Assembly (NCBI GenBank): GCA_024684435.1
Contig: JAIKWV010000007.1
Coordinates: 1-64,000, forward strand
Direction: 5' to 3'
Length of the DNA: 64,000 bases
Source: Clostridiales bacterium
Lineage (GTDB): Bacteria > Bacillota > Clostridia > Oscillospirales > Acutalibacteraceae
In this document: positions 1-7,417 of the stretch, piece after piece
How positions within the stretch are numbered: the stretch's first letter is position 1
Layout of the letters: the number at the start of each line of letters is the position of its first letter
Made by a program: the position numbers and the translations under genes
The notes under the pieces: generated by a model
The model's input: only the letters and a program-made list of their open reading frames with translations
Told to the model about the DNA's origin: nothing
Database searches by the model: none

Positions 1-1
1 G

Positions 2-30
2 GGCAAGGATACATCCTTGCCGCCGTTTTT
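2..30 (+). terminator. Rho-independent terminator of an upstream gene
   Basis: A perfect 9-bp stem (GGCAAGGAT at 2-10 with ATCCTTGCC at 13-21) is followed after four bases by five T residues at 26-30. It probably ends a plus-strand transcript that lies before the window. The rest of 31-323 holds no gene I can support, only the repeat at 114-227 and the terminator at 272-302. Confidence 0.6.
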
Positions 31-113
31 CAATGCCTTCCTCGGGGATGAAGGCTGTTTTCGGCACGCATGTATTTAGGTAAGAAGTAATAGTGAAGAT
101 GTAAGAGGTGTGG

Positions 114-227
114 AAGGGCTTCGCCCTTACCCATTGTATGACGGTTGACCATTGTAGGGGTCGACGACCTCGGCGACCCTTTCAAGAAATGTACAACATG
201 GTGTGAGGGAGGGCTTCCCTCCCCTAC
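114..227. repeat. Palindromic intergenic repeat-like element
   Basis: GTAGGGG at 154-160 is matched in inverted orientation by CCCCTAC at 221-227. Inside and beside this pair lie further hairpins: AAGGGC/GCCCTT at 114-128, GGTCG-AC-GACC near 158-169, and GGGAGGG/CCCTCCC at 207-223. There is no credible coding frame. Similar GTAGGGG-bounded intergenic palindromes are, as I recall, dispersed in gut Clostridia genomes, so this may be a copy of a non-autonomous repeat. Only one copy was noticed here. Confidence 0.4.
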
Positions 228-271
228 GGCGGGTGCAAACAATTACGCATTCCGAATTCATAATTCCGCAT

Positions 272-302
272 TAAAAATCAGGCTCCCGTCAGGAAGCCTG
301 AT
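272..302 (-). terminator. Terminator of the epimerase operon
   Basis: On the minus strand ATCAGGCT (302-295) pairs with AGCCTGAT (284-277) and is followed directly by TTTTT (277-273). It lies just past the stop codon of the 324-1193 gene and closes the two-gene operon. Confidence 0.75.
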
Positions 303-323
303 AAATAATGTTTTTATTATGTG

Positions 324-1193
324 TTATCCCCAAAGCTCTCTGAGGAACTTCACGGAAGCCGCCGCGTCGGCGTCCAGCTTTGCATCGTCCGCGCCGTGGG
401 AGAGGTCACGCCAGATAGAGATGTCCTTGCCTACCTGACCGCCGGGACGGACGAAGGGTTCCATGACCACCGTGCCGTCGTAGCCGATCTCATTAAGGGC
501 GTCTCCGATCTCCTTCCAGGGCATTCTGCCCTTTGCGTATGGGGGTCTGCGGTTGCCCTCGCCGACGTGGAAGTGACCTAAATATTTGCCCGCGTTTCTG
601 ATGGCGTCAACAAATGAATCTTCCTCGATGTTCATATGGAAGGTGTCCAGCATAACGTGGACGTTCTTCTTATCCACAGCCTTCACATAATTGAGGCACT
701 CGTCGCAGTCGTTTATGAGGTAACCCTCAAAGCGGTTGAGAGCCTCCATGTTCAGCTCGATGCCGTGATCGGCCGCCATGTCCGCCAGGGTCTGCATACC
801 TTTTACGCTGCGCTCAAAATCGCCGGGTTTGTCGAAGCCGCTTTTGAAATCCACAGGCCAGTAGGAATAGAGGGCGCCGCACAGCAGGTGAATACCTGCC
901 AGCTCCATTTTACGGAAAACGTCGGCGTAAAAATCAAAGGCCTTTTTAACAGCGGCGGAGTCTGTGGACGCCAGATTGTGCTCGGGACGGGGACCGTAGC
1001 CGCCGGTGAGGGCGATGCCCTCAGCCTCCGAGACCTTTCTCAGCTCCGTGAAAAAGCTGTCGTTTTCCAGATGGAAGGCGCCGCAGGCGACCTCAAGGGA
1101 GTCAAAGCCCAGAGTCTTGACCTTGCTGATATAGGGGATGAATTCTCCGCCCCATTCCTTTTCCCAGTAAGCGTAATAAATTCCGTATTTCAT
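324..1193 (-). CDS. D-psicose/D-tagatose 3-epimerase family sugar isomerase
   Basis: The 289-residue TIM-barrel protein opens with MKYGIYYAYWEKEWGGE, a close match to clostridial D-psicose (allulose) 3-epimerases, which interconvert ketohexoses at C3 using a divalent metal. The expected active-site segments are present in order: ELNMEALNRFEGYL (Glu), VMLDTFHMNIEE (Asp/His), LGHFHVGEGNR (His) and VVMEPF (Glu). ATG at 1193 is chosen because AAAGGTG lies eight bases upstream; a TTG six codons earlier has no such site. It is the second gene of an operon, 21 nt after a DapA-like aldolase, and is followed by a terminator. It is presumably cytoplasmic and catabolic. Exact sugar specificity cannot be read from sequence. 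Confidence 0.88.
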   Translation of the reverse strand: MKYGIYYAYWEKEWGGEFIPYISKVKTLGFDSLEVACGAFHLENDSFFTELRKVSEAEGIALTGGYGPRPEHNLASTDSAAVKKAFDFYADVFRKMELAGIHLLCGALYSYWPVDFKSGFDKPGDFERSVKGMQTLADMAADHGIELNMEALNRFEGYLINDCDECLNYVKAVDKKNVHVMLDTFHMNIEEDSFVDAIRNAGKYLGHFHVGEGNRRPPYAKGRMPWKEIGDALNEIGYDGTVVMEPFVRPGGQVGKDISIWRDLSHGADDAKLDADAAASVKFLRELWG

Positions 1194-1214
1194 AACACAA
1201 ACACCTTTCAAATA

Positions 1215-2111
1215 TTATAAGAGCTTATCCTTTGCCGAATCGTAGTAGACCTCAAGGCTTCTCATCCTTGCGGGACCGATGGACGCGCCGGTCCTTGTGA
1301 CTGTGGTGAAGGGGAGCCCCTGAAGCTTGAGCAGATATTTCGCGCTGGCGTTGAAGCCGCTGTCAATGGCGTTGTCAAGAGCTATGATGTCCTGATGCGT
1401 GAGCCGCGCCTTCTCGATGTCTTTCTCAATGAAAAATTCGTCGTACATCTTGCGGAAAAGTCTTACGCCGCAGGAGGTGGGAGTGGCGCATACGCCTCTT
1501 GCTCCCGCAACATAAGCGTCAAAAAGATAGGGCATGTTTGCCTGAAGAATGGCGGTGTCTCCCTGATATGGGATCTTGTCCTTGATGCCGGGGAGGGTGC
1601 TGGTGGTGTCCTTGATGGCGATTATCCTGCCGGTCTCCACAAGTCTGCCGTAGGCTTTGCCGCTCATCAGGTGAGGCTGCATACCCGGGAACTCATAGAG
1701 CATGATGGGCAGGGTGGTCTGCTCCGCCAGCTCGGATATATAGGCGACAAGCCTGTCGTCGTTGTCCGCATAGCCCTTGGTGACGAACACAAGCCCGTCC
1801 ACTCCGGTCTGCTCCATGCGCTTTATCTCCTCCACCTGCATATGCCAGCCGGGTTCAAGGTTCGCCGTAGCGACCACTTCAACGTCTCCGGAATGCTTTG
1901 CAGCTATCGTGGCGCACTTCACCCTTTCGTCGGGGGTGAGCAGGGTCATTTCCGAACTGCCGCAGACGGCGAAAAGATGATGGGAACCCTTTTCAACCTG
2001 AAATTCAACGTACTTCGCGTAGGTGTCGTAGTCGATGGTCTTGTCCTCATTAAAGGGTGTGAGCAAAAGGGAATAAATTCCTCTGTATTCTTCCGGGTTG
2101 CCTGAAAACAT
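1215..2111 (-). CDS. DapA/NanA-family class I aldolase
   Basis: A 298-residue member of the dihydrodipicolinate synthase / N-acetylneuraminate lyase superfamily. The Schiff-base lysine is visible in IIAIKDTT (Lys167) and the proton-relay tyrosine in IMLYEFPG (Tyr139). The usual GTTGE strand motif reads CGSSEMT. Pairing with a sugar epimerase rather than lysine genes, and the presence of dapF and dapL elsewhere in the window, argue for a catabolic 2-keto-3-deoxy-sugar or sugar-acid aldolase rather than true DapA; this is inference. ATG at 2111 has AAGGAAG eight bases upstream; the longer form beginning at 2141 has none. The promoter at 2147-2175 would place the RNA start close to 2141, which also favours the shorter form. 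Confidence 0.82.
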   Translation of the reverse strand: MFSGNPEEYRGIYSLLLTPFNEDKTIDYDTYAKYVEFQVEKGSHHLFAVCGSSEMTLLTPDERVKCATIAAKHSGDVEVVATANLEPGWHMQVEEIKRMEQTGVDGLVFVTKGYADNDDRLVAYISELAEQTTLPIMLYEFPGMQPHLMSGKAYGRLVETGRIIAIKDTTSTLPGIKDKIPYQGDTAILQANMPYLFDAYVAGARGVCATPTSCGVRLFRKMYDEFFIEKDIEKARLTHQDIIALDNAIDSGFNASAKYLLKLQGLPFTTVTRTGASIGPARMRSLEVYYDSAKDKLL

Positions 2112-2146
2112 TATTATCGCTTCCTTGTATAAAATTTCCATACATG

Positions 2147-2175
2147 ATTATAGCATTGAGCCTGATATTTATCAA
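2147..2175 (-). promoter_or_regulatory. SigA-type promoter of the aldolase-epimerase operon
   Basis: On the minus strand TTGATA (2175-2170), a 17-base spacer and TATAAT (2152-2147) are present, with an extended -10 TGC just upstream. Transcription would begin near 2141-2140. Confidence 0.8.
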
Positions 2176-2280
2176 TACGCATACGGGAACAATTTGACAA
2201 AAAATTTTTTTATGAGCAAACATTTTTACCCCTGTTAATCGTATAAGAAGTGAAAGATCTTTCAAAAAGGAGAGGAGCTT

Positions 2281-2823
2281 ATGGATCATGGAGCGGAGTA
2301 TTACCGCCGCTATCTCGACAGGGACGATACGGGATTGAAGCTGCTTATTGACGAATATACAGACGGACTTATACTGTACCTCAATACGGTTATCCACGAT
2401 CTTGCCGCTGCCGAGGATATCGCGGAGGACTGCTTTGTACGCCTTGCGGTAAAAAAACCCCGCTATAACGGGAAAGCATCATTTAAAACATGGCTGTACA
2501 CCATTGCGCGAAGAATGGCGATAGACGAGCTGCGTCGGCGGGCAAGACATCCGCATACGCCCCTTGAAGATGTGGAGAACACGTTGGCGCAGGAGGAAAA
2601 ACTGCTCCGATCGGATGAAAAACTTGCGATATATCAGGCTATGCGCAGGTTGAGCGATCCGCACAGGCAGATACTGTGGCTGATCTATTTTGAGGATCAG
2701 TCCACGGCGCAGGCGGCGGAGATAATGGGTATAAGCCCCTCTGCGGCTTCGTCCCTGCTGCACCGCGCAAAACAAACAATGAAAAACGAACTTGAAAGAG
2801 GTGGATCAGATGAAAACCCATGA
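2281..2823 (+). CDS. ECF RNA polymerase sigma factor
   Basis: This 180-residue protein has the two-domain structure of extracytoplasmic-function sigma-70 factors. Region 2 contains AAAEDIAEDCFVRLA and FKTWLYTIARRMAIDELRRR (residues about 38-92). Region 4 contains DPHRQILWLIYFED and the helix-turn-helix SAAQ-like segment ending SAASSLLHRAKQTM (about 125-170). It directs polymerase to a dedicated promoter set. AGGAGAGG sits just upstream of ATG 2281. The end overlaps the start of the DUF4349 membrane gene by 14 nt, so the two are translationally coupled, as is usual for a sigma factor and its membrane regulator. A TTGACA at 2194 has no convincing -10, and I could not identify an autoregulated promoter. 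Confidence 0.9.
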   Translation: MDHGAEYYRRYLDRDDTGLKLLIDEYTDGLILYLNTVIHDLAAAEDIAEDCFVRLAVKKPRYNGKASFKTWLYTIARRMAIDELRRRARHPHTPLEDVENTLAQEEKLLRSDEKLAIYQAMRRLSDPHRQILWLIYFEDQSTAQAAEIMGISPSAASSLLHRAKQTMKNELERGGSDENP

Positions 2824-3847
2824 GGAAATGTATGAACAGGTGATCACCCGCCGAAACGCGGACAGGGCAACGCGAAAAAAACGCCGCGGAGCGATCATCG
2901 GCATATCGGTGATAATAGTAGCGGTGATATGTGTTTTTCCTGCTCTGATGCAAAAAGTGGGAAAATCTGCCATGTCAGACGGAATCAAATCGTATGGCGG
3001 AACGATACAAGATTACGATTCGTACAATTATTCATACGATGCCGCGTCGGGCGGTTACTATTCGGAGAAAAACAACTCCGGCATATCGGCAAAATCAAAT
3101 ACAGGAACAGCCGAGCTGTTGACAAGCAGCCGCAAGATCATTGAGTATGTCAATCTTTCTGTTGAGACTAAAACTTTTGATAAACTCATTGATGATATAA
3201 ACGCAGCGGTAAAGCAATCCGGCGGATATATTGAAGGTTCGGAAGTGCGGGGAAACAGTTACTATGGCGCGTACAGCAGAACGGCGGAAATAAAGATCCG
3301 TATTCCCAAAACAAAACAGACTGACTTTTCGGACTTTATGGCAAAGAACAGCAATATTGTGAGACGGACTGTCAGTACGGAGGACGTCACAGATCGGTAT
3401 ATTGATACCCAAAGCCGTATCAAGGCGCTGACCCTGGAGAAGGAAACTCTCGAAAAATTATTGACGCAGTCCGACAATGTTGCCGACACATTGACGGTAT
3501 ATGAAAAACTGACCGAAGTTATTGCCGAGATCGAATCGTATCAGGGCAAACTGAATCAGATGGATAATTTGATCGACTACACCACCTTTACGGTTTATAT
3601 CGATGAGGTGGAACGGGAGACAAATATTGAAAAACAAGGCTGGTTTTCAAAGACCAAAGACGCTCTCTTGAATAATTTTTCAAATTTAGGAACAGGGCTG
3701 CTGAATTTCCTTTCGTTTGTGATAGCATCGCTGCCCTATCTTATCCTGCTTGCCGTTATTGCTGTAGTTGTGGTTTTGATAATTCGCCGCATCAAAAAGA
3801 AAAAAGCAAAGAAGTATGAGCAGGAATTGCTTGAGGAACAGTTTTAA
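2810..3847 (+). CDS. DUF4349 membrane protein, possible anti-sigma partner
   Basis: This 345-residue protein has a basic cytoplasmic N-terminus, a transmembrane helix (about residues 26-44), an extracytoplasmic DUF4349-like region beginning near RKIIEYVNLSVETK with a coiled-coil stretch (ALTLEKETLEKLLTQ, then EKLTEVIAEIES), and a C-terminal transmembrane helix followed by a lysine-rich tail. ATG 2810 is chosen because AGAGGTGG precedes it; an upstream TTG at 2792 does not have such spacing. The N-in, single-pass start resembles membrane anti-sigma factors, and the gene overlaps the ECF sigma gene. I infer that it controls that sigma factor, although no recognised zinc anti-sigma motif (HxxxCxxC) is present. 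It may instead be an envelope protein in the sigma regulon. Confidence 0.8.
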   Translation: MKTHEEMYEQVITRRNADRATRKKRRGAIIGISVIIVAVICVFPALMQKVGKSAMSDGIKSYGGTIQDYDSYNYSYDAASGGYYSEKNNSGISAKSNTGTAELLTSSRKIIEYVNLSVETKTFDKLIDDINAAVKQSGGYIEGSEVRGNSYYGAYSRTAEIKIRIPKTKQTDFSDFMAKNSNIVRRTVSTEDVTDRYIDTQSRIKALTLEKETLEKLLTQSDNVADTLTVYEKLTEVIAEIESYQGKLNQMDNLIDYTTFTVYIDEVERETNIEKQGWFSKTKDALLNNFSNLGTGLLNFLSFVIASLPYLILLAVIAVVVVLIIRRIKKKKAKKYEQELLEEQF

Positions 3848-3911
3848 AACATGAAAACCCGGCTGTAAAAAAACAGTAAACAGAAAAAGACAAGTCCAAC
3901 AACAGGAAAAA

Positions 3912-3955
3912 GACGCTCACAGAGGCAAAGCTGCTTTTGTGAGCGTCCGGTTTTT
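3912..3955. terminator. Bidirectional terminator between convergent genes
   Basis: GACGCTCACA (3912-3921) pairs with TGTGAGCGTC (3938-3947), followed by TTTTT at 3951-3955 on the plus strand. On the minus strand the same stem is followed by TTTTTCC. It serves both the sigma operon and the DUF6273 gene. Confidence 0.82.
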
Positions 3956-3975
3956 GTATTTATGTGCTGTTATTT

Positions 3976-5400
3976 TTATTTGACAGCTTTGTCGATGTCC
4001 ACGCCGGGGAAGGCTTGGACTATCTTGGGCAGCCTGCCGAAGACCCCAAGGAAGAAGGCTGTGAGTTTTGCGAAGAAGCCTGTCTTTACATTGACGGTTT
4101 CCACGCCGGACTCGGCTATAGTTTTGCTGTCCTTAATGTATTTTACTTGTACGGAGTAGGACTTCTTAGCTTTGGTTACAGTGTAGGTGTCGCCGGTGCC
4201 GGAATCCTTACCGTCGATGAACCAACGGATTTCCGCCCCGGGGAGAGGGTCTGACACCTTCGCGGTGAAGGTGACGGATGACTTGTAGCCAACTGTCTTT
4301 TTCGGAGTGTAGCCGTTTATTGTGATCGTCGGCTCATACGTTATATCGCTGCCGGAAGGGTCGGTTTTCAGCTCCAGCAATCTCAAAGCCGGGACGATGC
4401 CGCCGTCTGTGTCGGTCGCTATACCGCCGGCCTTGTCACCGCCGTCCGCACCCACGATGCTTGAGTGGCAGGGATAGTAGTAAGGCGTGCGCAGCCACCA
4501 GTAGCCATATTCGTTTCCGCCCAGACCCTGACATTTTGCGTAGTCGCTGCCGCTGAGCCTTCTTGCCGGGTCATAAAACTGCTCCGCTGCATTAAAGCCG
4601 TAGTTTTTATTTTCTGCCTCGTCATAGGAAAGCAGAAAGACCTTGTCGGCGGTTGAAGGGGCATCATAATCGCCGTAACTCGTGTCACCGTTTATAGTTT
4701 GCCAGCAGTTATTGCTCAGGGTAGTTGTTTTGATATTTGATTTTTGCTCCTCGGAAAACGCCGTGTTGTAAAAATCGCTGTTGAGCCACTGCCTTATACT
4801 GCTGTCGGCATAGTTGTTGGCGTAAAAGGTTTCGTCAGGATCGCCCCAGACGATAAAAAATTTATTATGTCCGTCCTTTTCGGTCTTGCTTTCCAAGCCG
4901 TAATTATTGTACGCCTGACTGTCGATGATCAGGTCGCACATAATAAAACCGGATGCGGGATCCAGTATGCGCCATTTGATGGGCTCAAACCTGAACCAGT
5001 AGGTTTTTCCCAGATCGTAGCCTTTTGAATGCTGACAGGTGATGCCCTGCGGCAAAGACTCATATCCCGTGCCGCGGGGTCTGTAGCTGTCAAAGGTCAC
5101 TCCGCGATACTTTTCACCGTTGTAAACAACGTCCTTGTATCGCATAAAATCGGAGGGCTTCATCTGCCCGTCCCATTCCATGCCGGTGCCGGAATAATAG
5201 CCGTAAGATCTCCACGTTCCGCTCTGAGAATCAAGAATGCCGCCGAGGGTCTCCGTCACATCGGTTTGCGGATAGGTGCCGTATTCGATGACGTCGCCGA
5301 CTCTGTATCCGCCATCCGCCGAGACAAGAGCGACGCCCGACGGTATGAGCAGTAAAAGGGTGAGCAAAACCGGTAAAATTCGTTTCAAATATTTCCTCAT
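3976..5400 (-). CDS. Secreted DUF6273 protein with Ig-like domain and hydrophobic tail
   Basis: A 474-residue exported protein with a signal peptide (about residues 1-28, cleavage near VALVSA). The central region has the DUF6273 pattern of repeated motifs: VGDVIEYGTYPQ, YWFRFEPIKWRIL, SSIRQWLNSDFYNTAF and GYWWLRTPYY, which in this family form a surface domain of unknown function. Residues about 365-450 look like an Ig/PKD-type fold (VTFTAKVSDPLPGAEIRWF). The protein ends in a hydrophobic stretch (FFAKLTAFFLGVFGRLP) plus a short polar tail, resembling the tails of other secreted proteins here. ATG 5400 is preferred because GGGAG is nine bases upstream; the ATG at 5409 is too close to it. No enzymatic motif is visible. 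Confidence 0.8.
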   Translation of the reverse strand: MRKYLKRILPVLLTLLLLIPSGVALVSADGGYRVGDVIEYGTYPQTDVTETLGGILDSQSGTWRSYGYYSGTGMEWDGQMKPSDFMRYKDVVYNGEKYRGVTFDSYRPRGTGYESLPQGITCQHSKGYDLGKTYWFRFEPIKWRILDPASGFIMCDLIIDSQAYNNYGLESKTEKDGHNKFFIVWGDPDETFYANNYADSSIRQWLNSDFYNTAFSEEQKSNIKTTTLSNNCWQTINGDTSYGDYDAPSTADKVFLLSYDEAENKNYGFNAAEQFYDPARRLSGSDYAKCQGLGGNEYGYWWLRTPYYYPCHSSIVGADGGDKAGGIATDTDGGIVPALRLLELKTDPSGSDITYEPTITINGYTPKKTVGYKSSVTFTAKVSDPLPGAEIRWFIDGKDSGTGDTYTVTKAKKSYSVQVKYIKDSKTIAESGVETVNVKTGFFAKLTAFFLGVFGRLPKIVQAFPGVDIDKAVK

Positions 5401-5442
5401 TTCATACATCTCCCGCTCTTGTCTAAACGCCGAAGAAAGTTT

Positions 5443-6081
5443 TTACGTTTTATTTACCGTTACTCCGGAATAATTGCCTTGCGGATATTCCACGATTATC
5501 TGCCACGCCGCCATGTCGCAGGTGCCGACTTCCGGGGTGTTGGTCTTTATGTTAATGCACAGCTCGCCGCCGTTATTGTCAACGCCGGTGACCTCATGGG
5601 TTATGGAGCCGCTGCCCTCCACCGTGAAAGCGATGAGCAGAACTCCGGTCTTGAAATAGTCGTTTGTGTATTCCCCGCAAAGCGCCTTAAGCTCATCCTG
5701 ACTGTTGCCGTAACGGGCTTTCAACTCCTCCGCGCTGCGTATTATCACCGCGTTTGTGGGGGTTTCATAGTCCCCTGAGCAGTCCCGGATGCATTTCACC
5801 TTCAGCTTTTCGGCGGTGGGAGCTTTTGGAGCGGCTTCGGTTATCTTTTCCGTTGCCTTGGTGACCTTTTCCGTTTCCCTCGGTACGGTGGAGGGTTCGG
5901 TTGCGGAAACCTTTGTCTCATCTGTGACAGAAGGGGAGGCGGCCGTGTCGGTGATCTCTTCCGACTTTTCGCTTTGTCCCTGAGTGGGCTCGGTGAGCTC
6001 GCCGCGCTCCCTGTTTCCGCAGGAGCATAGAAGGGGACAAAGGAGCAGTAAACACATTAAAAATATCAAAAGCTTTTTCAT
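5443..6081 (-). CDS. Thr/Glu-rich lipoprotein of unknown function
   Basis: The 212-residue product begins MKKLLIFLMCLLLL and has a lipobox-like LCSC at about residues 18-21, so it is probably lipid-anchored outside the membrane. A low-complexity linker rich in Thr, Glu, Ser and Pro (about residues 28-85) leads to a folded C-terminal domain with EELKARYGNSQDELKALCGEYTNDYF and a beta-rich end (IIVEYPQGNYSGVTV), similar in pattern to small protease-inhibitor-like or PrcB-type domains; I do not claim that identity. ATG 6081 has GGAG seven bases upstream, whereas the longer frame into a Lys/Arg run has no site. It lies 16 nt after metY. Confidence 0.65.
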   Translation of the reverse strand: MKKLLIFLMCLLLLCPLLCSCGNRERGELTEPTQGQSEKSEEITDTAASPSVTDETKVSATEPSTVPRETEKVTKATEKITEAAPKAPTAEKLKVKCIRDCSGDYETPTNAVIIRSAEELKARYGNSQDELKALCGEYTNDYFKTGVLLIAFTVEGSGSITHEVTGVDNNGGELCINIKTNTPEVGTCDMAAWQIIVEYPQGNYSGVTVNKT

Positions 6082-6097
6082 GGCTTTTCTCCGCTTT

Positions 6098-7381
6098 TTA
6101 CGCTTGCGCCGCCTTTTCAAGAGCCTGAGCGATGTCGGCGATTATGTCGTCAATGTATTCTATGCCCACGGACAGACGGATCAGATCGTCGCTGACGCCG
6201 CATTCCTTAAGCTGTTCGTCGGTGAGCTGACGGTGTGTGGTACTCGCCGGGTGGAGACAGCAGGTCCTGCAGTCCGCGACGTGGGTGCAGATGGAGGCAA
6301 GCCCGAGAGAGTCCATGAATTTTATTGCCGCCTTACGGCCGCCTTTAACACCGAAGGAGATAACGCCGCTGGTGCCGTCGGGCATATATTTCTGGACAAG
6401 ATCGTAATACTTGCTGTCCGCAAGAGAGGGGTAGTTTATCCAGGAAACGTTTTTGTTTGTCTTTAAGAATTCAGCCACTGCCAAAGCGTTCTGACAGTGA
6501 CGCTCCACACGCAGAGGCAGGGTCTCAAGACCTAAATTCAGCAGGAAGGCGTTGTGGGGAGAGGGGATGGAGCCCAGATCCCGCATGAGCTGGACGACAG
6601 CCTTGGTGATGTACGCGCCCTTGCCGAATTTTTCCGTGTAGATAATGCCGTGATATGAATCGTCGGGAGTGGTGAGGCCGGGGAATTTGTCGTTCTGCGT
6701 CCAGTCGAAATTGCCGCTGTCCACGATAACGCCGCCTACGCTTGTGGCGTGTCCGTCCATGTATTTGGTGGTGGAATGGATAACTATGTCCGCGCCGAAT
6801 TCAAAGGGTCGGCAGTTCACCGGGGTGGGGAAGGTGTTGTCAACGATCAGAGGCACGCCGTGGGCGTGAGCCGCGTTGGCAAAAAGCTCTATGTCCAGCA
6901 CGTCAAGAGAGGGGTTGGAAAGGGTCTCCGCGAACACTGCGCGGGTGTTGTCCCTGAACGCCGCATTGAGCTCCGCCTCACTTGCCGTGGGGGAAATAAA
7001 GGTGAAGTCTATGCCCAGCTTTTTCATGGTCACGGAGAACAGATTGAATGTGCCGCCGTAGATCGCCGATGAGCAGACCACATGATCCCCCGCGGAGGCG
7101 ATGTTGAAAACAGAATAGAAGGAAGCCGCCTGACCGGAGCTTGTGAGCACGGCGGCGACGCCGCCCTCAAGAGCGGCTATCTTTGCAGCGACAGCGTCGT
7201 TGGTGGGGTTTTGCAGACGGGTATAGAAATATCCGTTTGAATCAAGGTCGAAGCACTTCGCCATGTCCTCGCTGGATTCATACTTGAAGGTGGTGCTCTG
7301 ATAAATGGGCACTACTCTCGGTTCGCCGTTTTTCGGGGAATAGCCCGCGTGGAGACATTCTGTGTTGATGTTCTTTTTCAT
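6098..7381 (-). CDS. metY: O-acetylhomoserine sulfhydrylase (aminocarboxypropyltransferase)
   Basis: A 427-residue Cys/Met-metabolism PLP enzyme. It matches the O-acetylhomoserine aminocarboxypropyltransferase branch, which makes homocysteine from O-acetylhomoserine and sulfide. Family motifs are clear: YTRLQNPT, SSGQAA, VDNTFPTP, the PLP-lysine in HSTTKYMDGH (Lys206), an inserted loop near residues 220-250 typical of MetY, and HPASTTHRQL. ATG 7381 is chosen because GTGAGG lies about ten bases upstream; the TTG three codons earlier is too close. It follows the LCP gene by 36 nt and precedes the lipoprotein by 16 nt, but no SAM riboswitch or S-box is visible in those gaps. Confidence 0.93.
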   Translation of the reverse strand: MKKNINTECLHAGYSPKNGEPRVVPIYQSTTFKYESSEDMAKCFDLDSNGYFYTRLQNPTNDAVAAKIAALEGGVAAVLTSSGQAASFYSVFNIASAGDHVVCSSAIYGGTFNLFSVTMKKLGIDFTFISPTASEAELNAAFRDNTRAVFAETLSNPSLDVLDIELFANAAHAHGVPLIVDNTFPTPVNCRPFEFGADIVIHSTTKYMDGHATSVGGVIVDSGNFDWTQNDKFPGLTTPDDSYHGIIYTEKFGKGAYITKAVVQLMRDLGSIPSPHNAFLLNLGLETLPLRVERHCQNALAVAEFLKTNKNVSWINYPSLADSKYYDLVQKYMPDGTSGVISFGVKGGRKAAIKFMDSLGLASICTHVADCRTCCLHPASTTHRQLTDEQLKECGVSDDLIRLSVGIEYIDDIIADIAQALEKAAQA

Positions 7382-7417
7382 GGTTATCAATCCTCACTGT
7401 AAATATTTTTGTTTTTT

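Noticed and set aside
30-242. 70-codon minus-strand frame and overlapping plus-strand frame at the left end
   Set aside because: They cross the palindromic repeat, have no ribosome site and the translations are low complexity.
670-678. Perfect DnaA box TTATCCACA
   Set aside because: It is a single copy inside a coding region far from dnaA, so chance is the simplest reason.
2194-2247. TTGACA followed by TATAAG before the ECF sigma gene
   Set aside because: The spacing between the two is far too long and neither has a partner at 16-18 bases.
7382-7417. Possible SAM riboswitch before metY
   Set aside because: The gap to the upstream LCP gene is only 36 bases and has no structured leader.
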